The notes under the pieces are model-generated. The model was not told where the DNA came from. It ran no database searches and worked only from the letters and a program-made list of their open reading frames with translations. From Spirochaetaceae bacterium (lineage in GTDB: Bacteria > Spirochaetota > Spirochaetia > SZUA-6 > Bin103): a stretch of DNA of 30,858 nt. Positions within the stretch are counted from its first letter, which is position 1. The number at the start of each line of letters is the position of its first letter. The stretch spans positions 1 through 30,858 of the forward strand of contig JAPPKD010000139.1 of assembly GCA_028820215.1 (NCBI GenBank), given 5' to 3'. Below, piece by piece: positions 1 to 8,219 of the stretch. The position numbers were made by a program, and so were the translations under genes.

Positions 1-131
1 CGTGTTTCTCCCATGCCAACGCCGGTCCGACCCGGCCGGTGGGGAAGCTTGACATAACTAAGGAGTGCTGCACCGGCTTCGCACACAACGATACGAAGTC
101 GGACCGGGACCGGCACCCGAAGGAGAACGGA
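1..131. other. left edge, no gene called
   Basis: No gene can be supported here. The reading frame of the downstream ArsI/CadI gene stays open from nucleotide 3, so a longer N-terminus or a fusion to an upstream gene cut by the window edge is formally possible. The extra peptide does not resemble the family, and a good ribosome binding site sits just before the internal ATG at 132. A TTGACA hexamer at 49-54 has no convincing -10 partner. Confidence 0.4.
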
Positions 132-593
132 ATGTCTCGATTACAGCTTGCCATCAACGTGACCGATCTCGATGAGGCAATCGAATTCTACTCACGGATG
201 TTCGACGCGCGGCCCGCCAAGGTGAAGCCGGGCTATGCGAACTTCGCGATCGCGGAGCCGCCCTTGAAGCTGGTGCTCTTCGAGGGGCCTGAGGGCGCCA
301 CGATCAATCACCTCGGCGTCGAAATGGAAACGGCCCAGGAGGTGACCTCCGCCGAACGGCGGCTCAACGCCGCCGGCCTGGAGACCACCGGCGTCGATGA
401 GACCGTCTGCTGTTACGCGGAGAAGGCGGAGACCTGGGTTGTCGACCCCGATGGCGCGCGCTGGGAGTGGTACGTGAAATCGGACGACGCCGAGCAGATG
501 CACAACACCGTAGTACGCAGCCATCCGCGCGGCGCGAAGACCGGTCCGGACGTCGGGCCATGTTGTCCCGATTCCGAGGCATGCTGTTCGTGA
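132..593 (+). CDS. ArsI/CadI-family glyoxalase-fold metalloenzyme
   Basis: A 153-residue vicinal-oxygen-chelate (glyoxalase/dioxygenase fold) protein of the ArsI/CadI type. ArsI enzymes are Fe(II)-dependent C-As lyases that remove the methyl or aryl group from trivalent organoarsenicals; CadI relatives are heavy-metal-induced. Visible candidate ligands are Gln5, His60 and Glu112. The His-to-Glu spacing of 52 matches the one I recall for characterised ArsI. A vicinal Cys93-Cys94 pair is in the right region to bind As(III). The C-terminus carries two further Cys pairs (144-145 and 151-152), a possible extra thiol metal site. The start at 132 is chosen because an AAGGAG motif lies about 7 nt upstream and the protein then begins with the family's first beta strand. 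The gene converges on the leftward GH67-like gene and shows no link to the sugar genes; an ars operon may lie to the left. Choosing between ArsI and CadI needs an alignment. Confidence 0.83.
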   Translation: MSRLQLAINVTDLDEAIEFYSRMFDARPAKVKPGYANFAIAEPPLKLVLFEGPEGATINHLGVEMETAQEVTSAERRLNAAGLETTGVDETVCCYAEKAETWVVDPDGARWEWYVKSDDAEQMHNTVVRSHPRGAKTGPDVGPCCPDSEACCS

Positions 594-626
594 CGGGTGG
601 CAGGATCGCGGTTCGCACCAACAGAT

Positions 627-3047
627 CTACATGATCTGCGATCTGTGAGCGGCGATCACCCCGTCGACGAACTCCCGTCCCGATTCGATCGAGGCGATGA
701 CGTTCTGGTTGAACCGGAACAGCAGGTGGCGCTCCGCCTTCTCGTCGCTGTAGGCGAGCATCTGCCCCGCCGCCCCTCGCGCGTGGCGGTCGGCGCGCTG
801 CAGCGCCGCCCGGCATCGCTCCAGGTGGTCGCCCGCGGCTACCCGGTTCCGATCCAGCCGTGCCAGGTAGGCCCGGTCCAGCTCGATGCGGGCCTCCTCG
901 CATGCCTGCAGCACGTCGAAGTAGGCGGCGAAGTTCTCGGTCTTGAAGGTCACGTAGTCCAGCTCGTTGCGTGACCCGGGCAGCACCCGCGGCCGGGCGC
1001 CCCGCAGCAGGCCGGCCACGGCCCGGTACTGCGCGGCGCGGCGTTCCCACAGGGCGTCGGGGCGCAGCGCGCGGTCCTCTTCGTGCTGCGCGCCCACCGC
1101 GTTGCGGCGCCAGAACCAGAACGTGCCGGACTGGTCCCAGGAGGCGGCGATGTCGCGCTCCAGCTCCTCTCTGCCGATTTCCAGGGGCTCGCGCGCGTAG
1201 TCGACGTCCGTGCGCAGCCGGCACGGGGAGAACTCGTGGAAGGACACGAAGATCTCGCTCCGCCCCCACCACACCAGCGCGCGCTCGTGCTTCTCCAGCA
1301 GCAGGTACGCCTGGACGAGATGCTCGGTGGCATCGCGTCCGTAGAGGCGTTCCAGGTAGCCGCGGTAGAAGGACTCGCAGTCGAGCTCGGGAGCCCAGCA
1401 GCCGTCGGCGAGGAAACGGGTCGTGCACTCCTGTCCCCGCTCCTTGCCGAGCTGGCCGATGATCCCGGTGGCCCCGAACCGTTCGGCCCCGGTGACGATC
1501 TGGTCGCGGTCGAACATGGTTGCGTGCATCTGCATGTGCAGCTCGCAGCCGTCGTCGACGATGCGCGGCACCACCACCAGGTCGCGGCCCGGCATGCCCG
1601 AGTACCGCTCCATGAGGGGGCCGGCGTTGCCGCAGTTCTCCATGTTCGCGATCCACGCGTCCGGAGGCAGCACGGCGTCGAGCGCCCGCATCAGGTAGCC
1701 GCGAAAGAGCACGCCGACGCCGATCTGAGCCTCCGGGTGGTGGCGTTTCAGGCGCCGGATCAGCTCGGCCGCCAGGTACATCTGCAGCGCGTCGCACTCC
1801 AGGTCGCGGGGTGTGCGGGGGATCAGGTTGCCCGTGGCGTGGATCTCCTCCAGGGAAGGGATGTGCTCCAGAATGGCCGCCGACTCACCGAGCAGCGCCC
1901 GCGTGCGCGGATCGTCGAAGTCCGGGCTGTGCTCCGGCGCCCAGAAGCCGTAGGAGTCGGCCTCGGGGTAGGTCTCGATGATCGCGCGCATGGCCTGCTC
2001 CCAGATATCGAGCGCGGCCGGATCGCCCGGCGCCACCGCCACGCCGCAGTAGCGCTGGAAACTGTAGCTCTCGCTCGGCGCCAGGCCGTGATCGACCTTG
2101 GCGCTCTGCGGGGCAAGGTTGGGCGGGACGAAGGGGAGCTCGCCGGTGACCAGCCGCACCTGCACCTGGCGCGCGTGCGCGTGGCGGATGATCTCGCGCA
2201 GGAACGGGATGGCGACGCGGTAGGCGTCCTCCTCCGACTGGACCTCGCGGAACTCCGGCGCGCACAGACGTTCGTGGTCGTAGCAGCCGGCGCCGATGCG
2301 CAGGTCGGCGCGGGTGCCGGTGGTGGTGTGCACGCTGCGGCCCCAGGAGCGCGAGTCCTTGCCGATCGCCAGGTGCCCGGACTCGAGGGTCGTGGTCAAC
2401 TCGCCCTGAACGCCGCGGTAGGAGAGCCGGATCCAGGCCGCGCCCATGCCCCACGCGAACTGCAGGACGTTCATCTTCAGCTTGGCGAGCTGGTCGATCA
2501 GGTGCCGGTACTCGTCCAGCCCCATGTACCAGGAGTAGCCGTGCCAGACGTGCACGCCCCGGAACTTCCGCGCCGGATTCACCGCCAGGTCCAGATCCGG
2601 CAGGTCGAGGGTGGGTGTGCGCTCGGGCACCACGTCGTTCGAGAGCTGGAACACGATACCCAGCCGCTCCAGCAACTCGTAGGCGGCGTACATGGTGCCC
2701 GCGGGATCGTTGCCGCCGGCGACGATCTCGCCGCGGCCGTCGAGGGCGACGGTCTTCAGCAGGTAGCCGCCCTCGGCCTTCAGCACCGCGAAGTCGACGG
2801 CGCCCCGATCGGCGAGCCGCCGCACCGCGGCGTTCTCATCGGGGCCTCCGAGCAGAATCAGCGTGGCGCGGTCGCCCTCCGGGCTTCGGGACAGCTCCGC
2901 GTCCGTGATGATCGGCAGCCGTCCGCCGGTCAGCCGCTCCAGGTGCGCCTGCAGCTCGCCGGCCACGAAGCGGTGGAACTCGTCCGCATCCGCGCCCACG
3001 ACCACAGCCCCGCGCGGGACGCCGTTCTCGAACAATCCGTTTCCCAT
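627..3047 (-). CDS. GH67-like (alpha-glucuronidase superfamily) hydrolase, copy A
   Basis: An 806-residue predicted glycoside hydrolase. The first ~130 residues form an alpha/beta domain like the N-terminal domains of GH67 and GH20 enzymes, with an LTGGRLPI motif and TMYAAYELLERLG leading into the barrel. From about residue 155, FRGVHVWHGYSW opens a TIM-barrel-like domain, followed by an Asp/Glu-rich WAPEHSPDF segment that could hold a catalytic acid. An all-alpha C-terminal region follows. I infer activity on glucuronosyl- or other uronate-containing oligosaccharides; the substrate is not shown. No signal peptide, so probably cytoplasmic. The ATG at 3047 starts 5 nt after the GH88-like stop and forms one leftward operon with it. 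The frame stays open upstream, but that part overlaps the GH88-like gene on the same strand. A close paralogue lies at 10840-13230 on the other strand. Superfamily assignment is fairly sure; the exact family is not (DUF4838-like proteins share parts of this layout). Confidence 0.75.
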   Translation of the reverse strand: MGNGLFENGVPRGAVVVGADADEFHRFVAGELQAHLERLTGGRLPIITDAELSRSPEGDRATLILLGGPDENAAVRRLADRGAVDFAVLKAEGGYLLKTVALDGRGEIVAGGNDPAGTMYAAYELLERLGIVFQLSNDVVPERTPTLDLPDLDLAVNPARKFRGVHVWHGYSWYMGLDEYRHLIDQLAKLKMNVLQFAWGMGAAWIRLSYRGVQGELTTTLESGHLAIGKDSRSWGRSVHTTTGTRADLRIGAGCYDHERLCAPEFREVQSEEDAYRVAIPFLREIIRHAHARQVQVRLVTGELPFVPPNLAPQSAKVDHGLAPSESYSFQRYCGVAVAPGDPAALDIWEQAMRAIIETYPEADSYGFWAPEHSPDFDDPRTRALLGESAAILEHIPSLEEIHATGNLIPRTPRDLECDALQMYLAAELIRRLKRHHPEAQIGVGVLFRGYLMRALDAVLPPDAWIANMENCGNAGPLMERYSGMPGRDLVVVPRIVDDGCELHMQMHATMFDRDQIVTGAERFGATGIIGQLGKERGQECTTRFLADGCWAPELDCESFYRGYLERLYGRDATEHLVQAYLLLEKHERALVWWGRSEIFVSFHEFSPCRLRTDVDYAREPLEIGREELERDIAASWDQSGTFWFWRRNAVGAQHEEDRALRPDALWERRAAQYRAVAGLLRGARPRVLPGSRNELDYVTFKTENFAAYFDVLQACEEARIELDRAYLARLDRNRVAAGDHLERCRAALQRADRHARGAAGQMLAYSDEKAERHLLFRFNQNVIASIESGREFVDGVIAAHRSQIM

Positions 3048-3052
3048 GACGC

Positions 3053-4342
3053 CTAGAATCCTCGAATCTCGTCGAAGCGGTCGAGCCACAGCCCCATGAA
3101 CACGGCATCGGCCAGGTACGTGTTGCTGAACATCAGCACCCCCTGAAACATCGGTTGGTGGTCGGCGCCCCAGCTTCCGTGCAGGACGATGCCGCCCGGT
3201 GTGATGTAGAAGTCCAGCAGCTCGCGCAGCGTGGCGTTCGCGACCTCGCGAAAACGGTCTTCCAGCGACGAATCGACCCGGCACACGCGCAGCATCGAGT
3301 TGAGGGCGATCACCGCCGAGCACGAGTCCCGCGGCACCTGCGGCACGGCCGGGTCGCTCATGTCGTAGAACGGGATCAGGTCGTCCGGCAGGTGGGCGAT
3401 CCAGTAGTCGGCGCAGCGCAGGTACGTGTCCAGGAAGCGCCGCTCTCCGGTCGCCTCGAACGCCTGCGCGTACCCCATCAGCATCCACGCCTGGCCGCGC
3501 GACCAGGCGGTGTCAGCCGAGTACGCCTGGTTGGAGTGGAACTCGAGCGGCGCGCCGGTGTGCTCGTCGAAGCTCAGGCCGTGATGGGATGAGCCGTCCG
3601 GCCGCTGGAAGCCAAGGCGCAGGTAGGCGTCGCAGTGGCGGCGCGCCTGGTCGCCGAAGCGCGGCTCGAATCGCCCGGCCCACCACAGGACCTCGAACCA
3701 GAATCCCGACCAGTCGATGTGGGTGCAGCGCGCGGGGGTGTTCGCCGGAGCGTGCACGCTGTGGAACCGGTGCTTGCGCCCCAAACGCGTCGCCTTCGGC
3801 TTCGCGTTTGGCCCATCCCCACCTTCCGCTGCGGAGTCTGTGGGCCGTGCCGCTGACGCGGCACGTCCGACAGACTCCTGCGCGGCTTCGCCGGGGAAGA
3901 CGGCCTCCGCCGGCGCGCCGGGATGGCGGCCGAAGACCTCGTTCTGCGGATCGAAGAAGCGGCTCATGGTGGCGGCGGCGCGCAACCCCTGCTGCCTGAG
4001 CTCCTCGGCGCCCGTGAGCTGGTAGCCCCAGACGGCGCTCCGGTAGGCGGCGACGCCGCAGTGGCTGGAGAGGACATCGGCCAGCGGGGAGAAGATCCGC
4101 GCGCCGCGCTCCGCGTACTCGCGGTACTGAGAATCGCCGGTGGCCGCATGCAGCAGCCACAGCAGGCCGACGGCGCCGTAGCCGTCGAAGCTGAAGGTGT
4201 CCGCGAACACGCTGCCGTTGTTCTGGTTGAAGATCAGGTACTCGCCCGGCCCGGCATCCGGCCACTCCCGGACGATGCTCTGCCCGCGTGACTCCAGGCG
4301 GCCCCACGCCGTTTCCAAAAGCGACCTGTCCACCAGTGCCAT
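3053..4342 (-). CDS. GH88-like unsaturated glucuronyl hydrolase
   Basis: A 429-residue (alpha/alpha)6-barrel protein of the GH88 type, which hydrolyses delta-4,5-unsaturated uronosyl residues released by polysaccharide lyases. Hallmarks are TAWSRGQAW (residues ~278-286), an ADYWIAHLPDD segment, and PRDSCSAVIALNSML matching the GH88 RDxSAAAI region. Candidate catalytic Asp residues are Asp48 or Asp53 (DTFSFDGYG) and Asp210 (THIDWSGFWFE). The protein is longer than the usual ~370-400 residues because of a low-complexity insert at about 152-190, encoded by two DNA palindromes (see the repeat entry). No signal peptide, so cytoplasmic action on imported oligosaccharides is likely. AGGAGG at 4349-4354 supports the ATG at 4342. 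It is the first gene of a leftward operon with the GH67-like gene and is divergent from the double-propeller gene. Whether the insert disturbs activity is unknown; a flanking loop position seems likely because motifs on both sides are intact. Confidence 0.8.
   Translation of the reverse strand: MALVDRSLLETAWGRLESRGQSIVREWPDAGPGEYLIFNQNNGSVFADTFSFDGYGAVGLLWLLHAATGDSQYREYAERGARIFSPLADVLSSHCGVAAYRSAVWGYQLTGAEELRQQGLRAAATMSRFFDPQNEVFGRHPGAPAEAVFPGEAAQESVGRAASAARPTDSAAEGGDGPNAKPKATRLGRKHRFHSVHAPANTPARCTHIDWSGFWFEVLWWAGRFEPRFGDQARRHCDAYLRLGFQRPDGSSHHGLSFDEHTGAPLEFHSNQAYSADTAWSRGQAWMLMGYAQAFEATGERRFLDTYLRCADYWIAHLPDDLIPFYDMSDPAVPQVPRDSCSAVIALNSMLRVCRVDSSLEDRFREVANATLRELLDFYITPGGIVLHGSWGADHQPMFQGVLMFSNTYLADAVFMGLWLDRFDEIRGF
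3782..3878. repeat. REP/RPE-like double palindrome inside the GH88-like gene
   Basis: Two inverted repeats sit side by side in coding sequence. The first is CAAACGCG (3782-3789) facing CGCGTTTG (3803-3810), with an inner GCC-TTC-GGC pairing. The second is GGAGTCTGT (3833-3841) facing ACAGACTCC (3870-3878), enclosing CGTGCCGC (3846-3853), loop TGAC, GCGGCACG (3858-3865). All listed arms are perfect. The region is read without a stop and yields about 33-38 residues rich in Ala, Gly, Arg and Lys that match no GH88 core element. This resembles palindromic elements that insert in frame in genes, such as Rickettsia RPE. The element boundaries are not visible from a single copy, and no second copy was seen in this window. 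Confidence 0.6.
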
Positions 4343-4380
4343 CGCGATCCTCCTGTGCGGCGCCTTGAGAAACGCCGCCG

Positions 4381-4407
4381 GCCGGGCTCGAACGCCCGGC
4401 GATTATA
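4381..4407. promoter_or_regulatory. palindrome and TATAAT box between divergent genes
   Basis: The 89-nt gap between the GH88-like gene and the double-propeller gene holds a perfect inverted repeat GCCGGGC-TCGAAC-GCCCGGC (4381-4400), a plausible operator or stem. Immediately beside it, a perfect TATAAT reads on the minus strand (4402-4407), which could serve the leftward operon. The matching -35 region is poor. No regulator gene is nearby. Confidence 0.35.
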
Positions 4408-4431
4408 GTGGAGGATGGAGAAGGCAGTGGT

Positions 4432-7212
4432 GTGAGAGACCTGTCGCTCGGCGAGACCGGGGACCTGAGCTGCGTGCTGGCCAACGGCCGCCAGATCGCG
4501 CGTGCCGGCGACGGCCGCTGGCTCGCCATCTCCGACGTCAAGCAGCGCGTGACCGGCAGGGCATCGGTGGTCCTGCGCGTCAGCGCCCGAGCCGTGCCCC
4601 TGGACGACGAGCACTTCCACGCGCCGGTCGAGCTGGCCGGCAACCTGACCGCCGGCCTGCTCGGCGACCCGACCGGTCCCGCCGACCAGGGCAGCATCGT
4701 CGTCGACGCAGGCGACGTCGCGCATGCCGTCTGGCGCCGCACGTCCCGCGACGGCACCGGGACGCTGTGGTACGCGCGTTGCTCGCTGCGTGACGGCGAT
4801 CCCGCCGACGGGGCGAGTTGGCGCGGTCCCGGCGACGGCGCATGCCCTGGCCGCGTGGATCAGGAGGGGCAGGGTCCCGCCGCTCTCGGCGACATCGTCG
4901 TCACGCGGGACGGTTCGATCTGCATCGCCTACAGCCAGGGGGAGATGGACGCGCGCCGCGTCGTGCTGGCTCGCCCTGCGGCGGACGGCTGGCACCGCAC
5001 CGTCATGACCGAACGCTGGGACTACGGCGACCCGGTGCTGGACGTGGACGAAGAGGGCACCCTCCACCTGGCCTACGGCCCCGATCCGCGCGGCTACGCG
5101 GACAGGATCTGCTCGGTCGACTTCGGTGAGTTCGAGGAGGGGTTCCTGCGCGATCCGCGGCAGGTGGCGGAGCGCTACGGCGTCTACTACACCCAGAGCC
5201 GCGACGGCGATGCCTGGACCCGGGTCGACGGCCGCACCCCGGGGGCCGAGTTGGTCGCGTACGCGAGCGACCACCCGACGATCGCCGCGTCGCGGGGCAC
5301 GATCCTGATTGGCTACATGGCTCGCGGCAACTGGCCCGGCATGGTCGACCGGGTGTTCTACTCGTCGTACCGGAGCTCGGGCGACGGCGCGGACACGCGT
5401 CGCTGGAAGATGCACGTCAACCTCAATCGGGACGAGTCGCAGGAGGTGGCTTCGCCGGTCGCGTTCGTGGACCGCTACGGGCAGCCCCGGCTGGCATGGG
5501 TGAACCGGGACTGCCACCACGTCTTCATGAGCCGGTGGATGGGCGGCGGCCTGGAAGCGCCGCAGGGCATCCGCTGGGCCTGGGAGCTGGCGCCGGCGCT
5601 GAGCGTGGAGAAGCGGATGCCGGCGGACGGCGACGTCCTCGGCCTGCTCTACCAGACGGCGGGTGGCGAGATCCGCTTCGGCCGGGTGGAGGTGCCGGCG
5701 ATCGACCCGCGGCGCCGGAGCAACGTGCTGTTCCTGGACCTGTGGGAGCTCGCCGAGACGCGCCACGTGGACCTGGCCGTGAACACCGCCAAGAAGGACC
5801 CGCGCAACCCGGTCCTGCAGGGGGAGCCGGCCTCCTGGGACTCGCAGGCGATCTGCTACGGGACCGTCCTGCACGACGAAGGGCGCTACCGGATGTGGTA
5901 CACGGCCCGGTCGGGCACCACCGACTGCGCCGTCTGCTGTTATGCGGAAAGCGACGACGGCATCACCTGGGAGCGCCCCAACCTCGGCCTGTTCGAGTAT
6001 CACGGCAGCCGCGACAACAACATCTGCGCGCTCGGCGAGATCCCGCCGCGCGAGCTGCCGATCCGCAGCGGCCGGCCGACGCCCAATCCCTCGGTCGTCA
6101 AGGACGAGCGCGAGGCCGATCCCGCCCGGCGCTACAAGATGGTGCTCAACTCGCAGTACGTGCACGACGTCAAGCTGTTCTGCTTGCTGCTGTACTCGCC
6201 CGACGGCATCCGCTGGACGCCCGCCGATCCGCACCCCGAGGTGACCGGCCGGACCCCGTTCATGCGCGCCGAGCGCGGCACGGTCGAGTTGATGGAGGCC
6301 AACGCGTTCTTCCACGACGAGCTGGAACCGGACGCGGCGCGGCGCTGGAAGATCTACGGGCAGGGCGCCGGCCGCACCGGGCCGGGCGGCGAGGTACGGG
6401 TCGGCGTGGTCGCGCACAGCCCGGACGGCGAGCGCTGGACCGTCGACTGGGACCGGCCGGTGCTCGACCCGCGCGGCGGCAGCTACGTCGGGGATCACCT
6501 GCTGAGCGTCTGGCCGTACCGGGAGTACTACCTGGGCGTTCCCGATGTCTGGCCGGAGAGCCGCTCCTGCGACGACGAGTTGACCGTCAGCCGCGACGGC
6601 TACCACTTCGTGCGCGTCGCGGACGGCCAGAAGCTGATCGCGCGCGGCGAGATGGGCGAGTGGGACGCGCAGTTCGTCTCCAACGCCAATACGCTGGTCA
6701 CCGCCGGCGGCGAGATCCTCATCTACTACGCCGGCACCCGCCAGCCCAACCTGATCGGCCATCCTGCCACCCACTACGTCATCGAGGACGCCACCCACGG
6801 GCAGACCGGGCTGGCGCGCGTGCCGGTCGACGGCTGGACCTACCTGCGCGTGCGCGCCGACCGATCAACGGGCTCGGTCACCACCAATCCGATCGCGGTC
6901 GCCGATCTCACCGGGCTCGACCTGACCGTGAAGGCCGACCACCTGCGGCCCGGCCGCGACTACCTGCTGGCGGAGCTGATCCGCGAACCGGACAGCGCCG
7001 TGCTGCCCGGCTTCTCCGCCGCGGACTGTGCGCCGGTCGACACCGACGCCGATGCCGCGGTCGTTCGCTGGCAAGGGAGAGCGCTGGGCGAGGCCGCCCC
7101 GGCGGCGGCCGTCCGGGTTCGATTCCACCTCGTGGGCGACGGCGCCCGCTTCTACTGCTTCGGGTTCCGGGCGTCCGGAGACGGGGCGCCGTCCGGAGAC
7201 CGGGCGTCGTGA
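4432..7212 (+). CDS. double beta-propeller glycosidase-like protein with C-terminal beta-sandwich
   Basis: A protein of 926 residues built from two beta-propeller-like halves. Residues ~1-420 look like a BNR/sialidase-type propeller (repeated blades such as LWYARCS, VYYTQSRDGDAW, VFYSSYRSS). Residues ~430-790 look like a GH32/GH43-type five-bladed propeller (YRMWYTARSG, CYAESDDGITWERP, RYKMVLNS, LLYSPDGIRWTP). The last ~120 residues form a beta-sandwich also seen at the end of the gene at 13546-15108 (shared pattern VRWxGRA...RFxL...FxF). No signal peptide. The GTG at 4432 is preferred because GGAGAAGG lies 7 nt upstream; a GTG at 4408 in the same frame has no binding site. The stop overlaps the LplC-type permease start (TGATG at 7210-7214), so it heads the importer operon and probably acts on the imported substrate. 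Substrate and catalytic residues are not identified. Confidence 0.7.
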   Translation: MRDLSLGETGDLSCVLANGRQIARAGDGRWLAISDVKQRVTGRASVVLRVSARAVPLDDEHFHAPVELAGNLTAGLLGDPTGPADQGSIVVDAGDVAHAVWRRTSRDGTGTLWYARCSLRDGDPADGASWRGPGDGACPGRVDQEGQGPAALGDIVVTRDGSICIAYSQGEMDARRVVLARPAADGWHRTVMTERWDYGDPVLDVDEEGTLHLAYGPDPRGYADRICSVDFGEFEEGFLRDPRQVAERYGVYYTQSRDGDAWTRVDGRTPGAELVAYASDHPTIAASRGTILIGYMARGNWPGMVDRVFYSSYRSSGDGADTRRWKMHVNLNRDESQEVASPVAFVDRYGQPRLAWVNRDCHHVFMSRWMGGGLEAPQGIRWAWELAPALSVEKRMPADGDVLGLLYQTAGGEIRFGRVEVPAIDPRRRSNVLFLDLWELAETRHVDLAVNTAKKDPRNPVLQGEPASWDSQAICYGTVLHDEGRYRMWYTARSGTTDCAVCCYAESDDGITWERPNLGLFEYHGSRDNNICALGEIPPRELPIRSGRPTPNPSVVKDEREADPARRYKMVLNSQYVHDVKLFCLLLYSPDGIRWTPADPHPEVTGRTPFMRAERGTVELMEANAFFHDELEPDAARRWKIYGQGAGRTGPGGEVRVGVVAHSPDGERWTVDWDRPVLDPRGGSYVGDHLLSVWPYREYYLGVPDVWPESRSCDDELTVSRDGYHFVRVADGQKLIARGEMGEWDAQFVSNANTLVTAGGEILIYYAGTRQPNLIGHPATHYVIEDATHGQTGLARVPVDGWTYLRVRADRSTGSVTTNPIAVADLTGLDLTVKADHLRPGRDYLLAELIREPDSAVLPGFSAADCAPVDTDADAAVVRWQGRALGEAAPAAAVRVRFHLVGDGARFYCFGFRASGDGAPSGDRAS

Positions 7213-8120
7213 TGCGGGCCGAGCTCGGACCACGGAGGCTCACGTTCAGTCCGGGCTCTGCCGCCAATGCGGTGGTCCTGACCGCGGTCGCGTTCGTGAC
7301 ACTGTTTCCGTTCCTGTACATCCTGGCGGTTTCCCTGAGCGACCCGGCCGCCGTCACGCTGCGCGAGGTCGTGCTGTGGCCGGTGCGTCCGACCCTGGAG
7401 ACCTATGAGCGCGCGCTCGGTGACCCGCGCATCTGGATCGGTTTCAGGAACTCGATCCTGTACGCGAGCGTGAAGGTCACGCTGAGCGTGTCGCTGACCA
7501 TGATGGCCGCCTATCCGTTGTCACACCGGAAGTTCCGGTACCGCGGCTTCTTCATGCGCATGATCGTGTTCACGATGCTGTTCCAGGGCGGCCTGATCCC
7601 GCTCTACCTCGTGGTCCGCAATCTCGGGCTCATCGACACGATCTGGGCGATCGTGCTGCCGACGGCGATCTTCGCCTTCCACCTGATCCTGGCCAAGAGC
7701 TTCGTGCAGCAGCTTCCTTGGGAGCTCTGCGAGGCCGCGCTGATCGACGGTGCGAACGAGATGAGCATCTTCGCGCGCGTGATCGTGCCGCTGTCCAAGC
7801 CGATCATCGCCACGCTCACCCTGTACTACGCGGTGGAGATCTGGAACTCCTACTTCTATCCACTGCTGTTCCTGATCGATGCGAAGAAGTTCCCGCTGCA
7901 GGTGTACCTGCGCGAGCTGGTGCTCGGCGCCGAGCTGGCCGAGCTGCGCCTGGTGCAGGAGGGGGCCAGCCTGGACGCGCTCCTCCTCCGACCGCTGCCG
8001 AGTCCGGAGGCGCTCAAGGCGGCCATCCTGGTGATCTCCACCGTGCCGATCCTGATCCTTTATCCGTTCCTGCAGCGCTACTTCGTCAAGGGCATCACGC
8101 TCGGCGGCGTCAAGGGTTGA
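7212..8120 (+). CDS. LplC/YtcP-type ABC sugar permease
   Basis: A 302-residue inner-membrane permease with about six hydrophobic segments, starting with one at residues ~17-40 (VVLTAVAFVTLFPFLYILAVSLS). The EAA loop that contacts the ATPase is EAALIDGANEMSIFARVIVPLS, and the C-terminus ends in YFVKGITLGGVKG, which is typical of LplC/YtcP proteins in importers of complex oligosaccharides such as pectin or glycan fragments. There is a short extra stretch (about residues 240-265) before the last membrane segment. The ATG overlaps the stop of the preceding gene by one base, so translation is coupled. Its partners are the LplA-type binding protein and LplB-type permease downstream; the C-A-B order differs from the common permease-permease-binding protein arrangement. 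No ATPase gene is in the operon. Confidence 0.9.
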   Translation: MRAELGPRRLTFSPGSAANAVVLTAVAFVTLFPFLYILAVSLSDPAAVTLREVVLWPVRPTLETYERALGDPRIWIGFRNSILYASVKVTLSVSLTMMAAYPLSHRKFRYRGFFMRMIVFTMLFQGGLIPLYLVVRNLGLIDTIWAIVLPTAIFAFHLILAKSFVQQLPWELCEAALIDGANEMSIFARVIVPLSKPIIATLTLYYAVEIWNSYFYPLLFLIDAKKFPLQVYLRELVLGAELAELRLVQEGASLDALLLRPLPSPEALKAAILVISTVPILILYPFLQRYFVKGITLGGVKG

Positions 8121-8145
8121 CGGCCCTGGGCCGAGCGGGCGTCGG

Positions 8146-8175
8146 TTGACCGCCGCGGCGAGCCGGCAGTAGCGT
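8146..8175 (+). promoter_or_regulatory. candidate promoter before the LplA-type gene
   Basis: TTGACC (8146-8151) is followed 18 nt later by TAGCGT (8170-8175), a fair match to a sigma-70 promoter in GC-rich DNA. It lies in the 99-nt gap between the LplC-type permease and the binding protein and could provide extra expression of the binding protein independent of the upstream promoter. Not tested by any repeat of the motif beyond a similar one at 15190. Confidence 0.35.
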
Positions 8176-8219
8176 GGACCCTTAGCATCGCTCGAATGAA
8201 GCAGGTCAAGGAGGCCCAC

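Noticed and set aside
1083..3056. Long plus-strand open frame opposite the GH67-like gene
   Set aside because: It is the antisense shadow of a well-conserved protein in GC-rich DNA; its translation is Val/Ala/Arg/His-rich and has no recognisable domain.
4234..6798. Long minus-strand open frame opposite the double-propeller gene
   Set aside because: Antisense shadow caused by the lack of stop codons at high GC; repetitive low-complexity translation and no start signals.
5496..7211. Open frame running upstream of the LplC-type permease
   Set aside because: The permease begins at ATG 7212; the upstream part overlaps the propeller gene in another frame and translates to Arg/Ala/Pro-rich noise.
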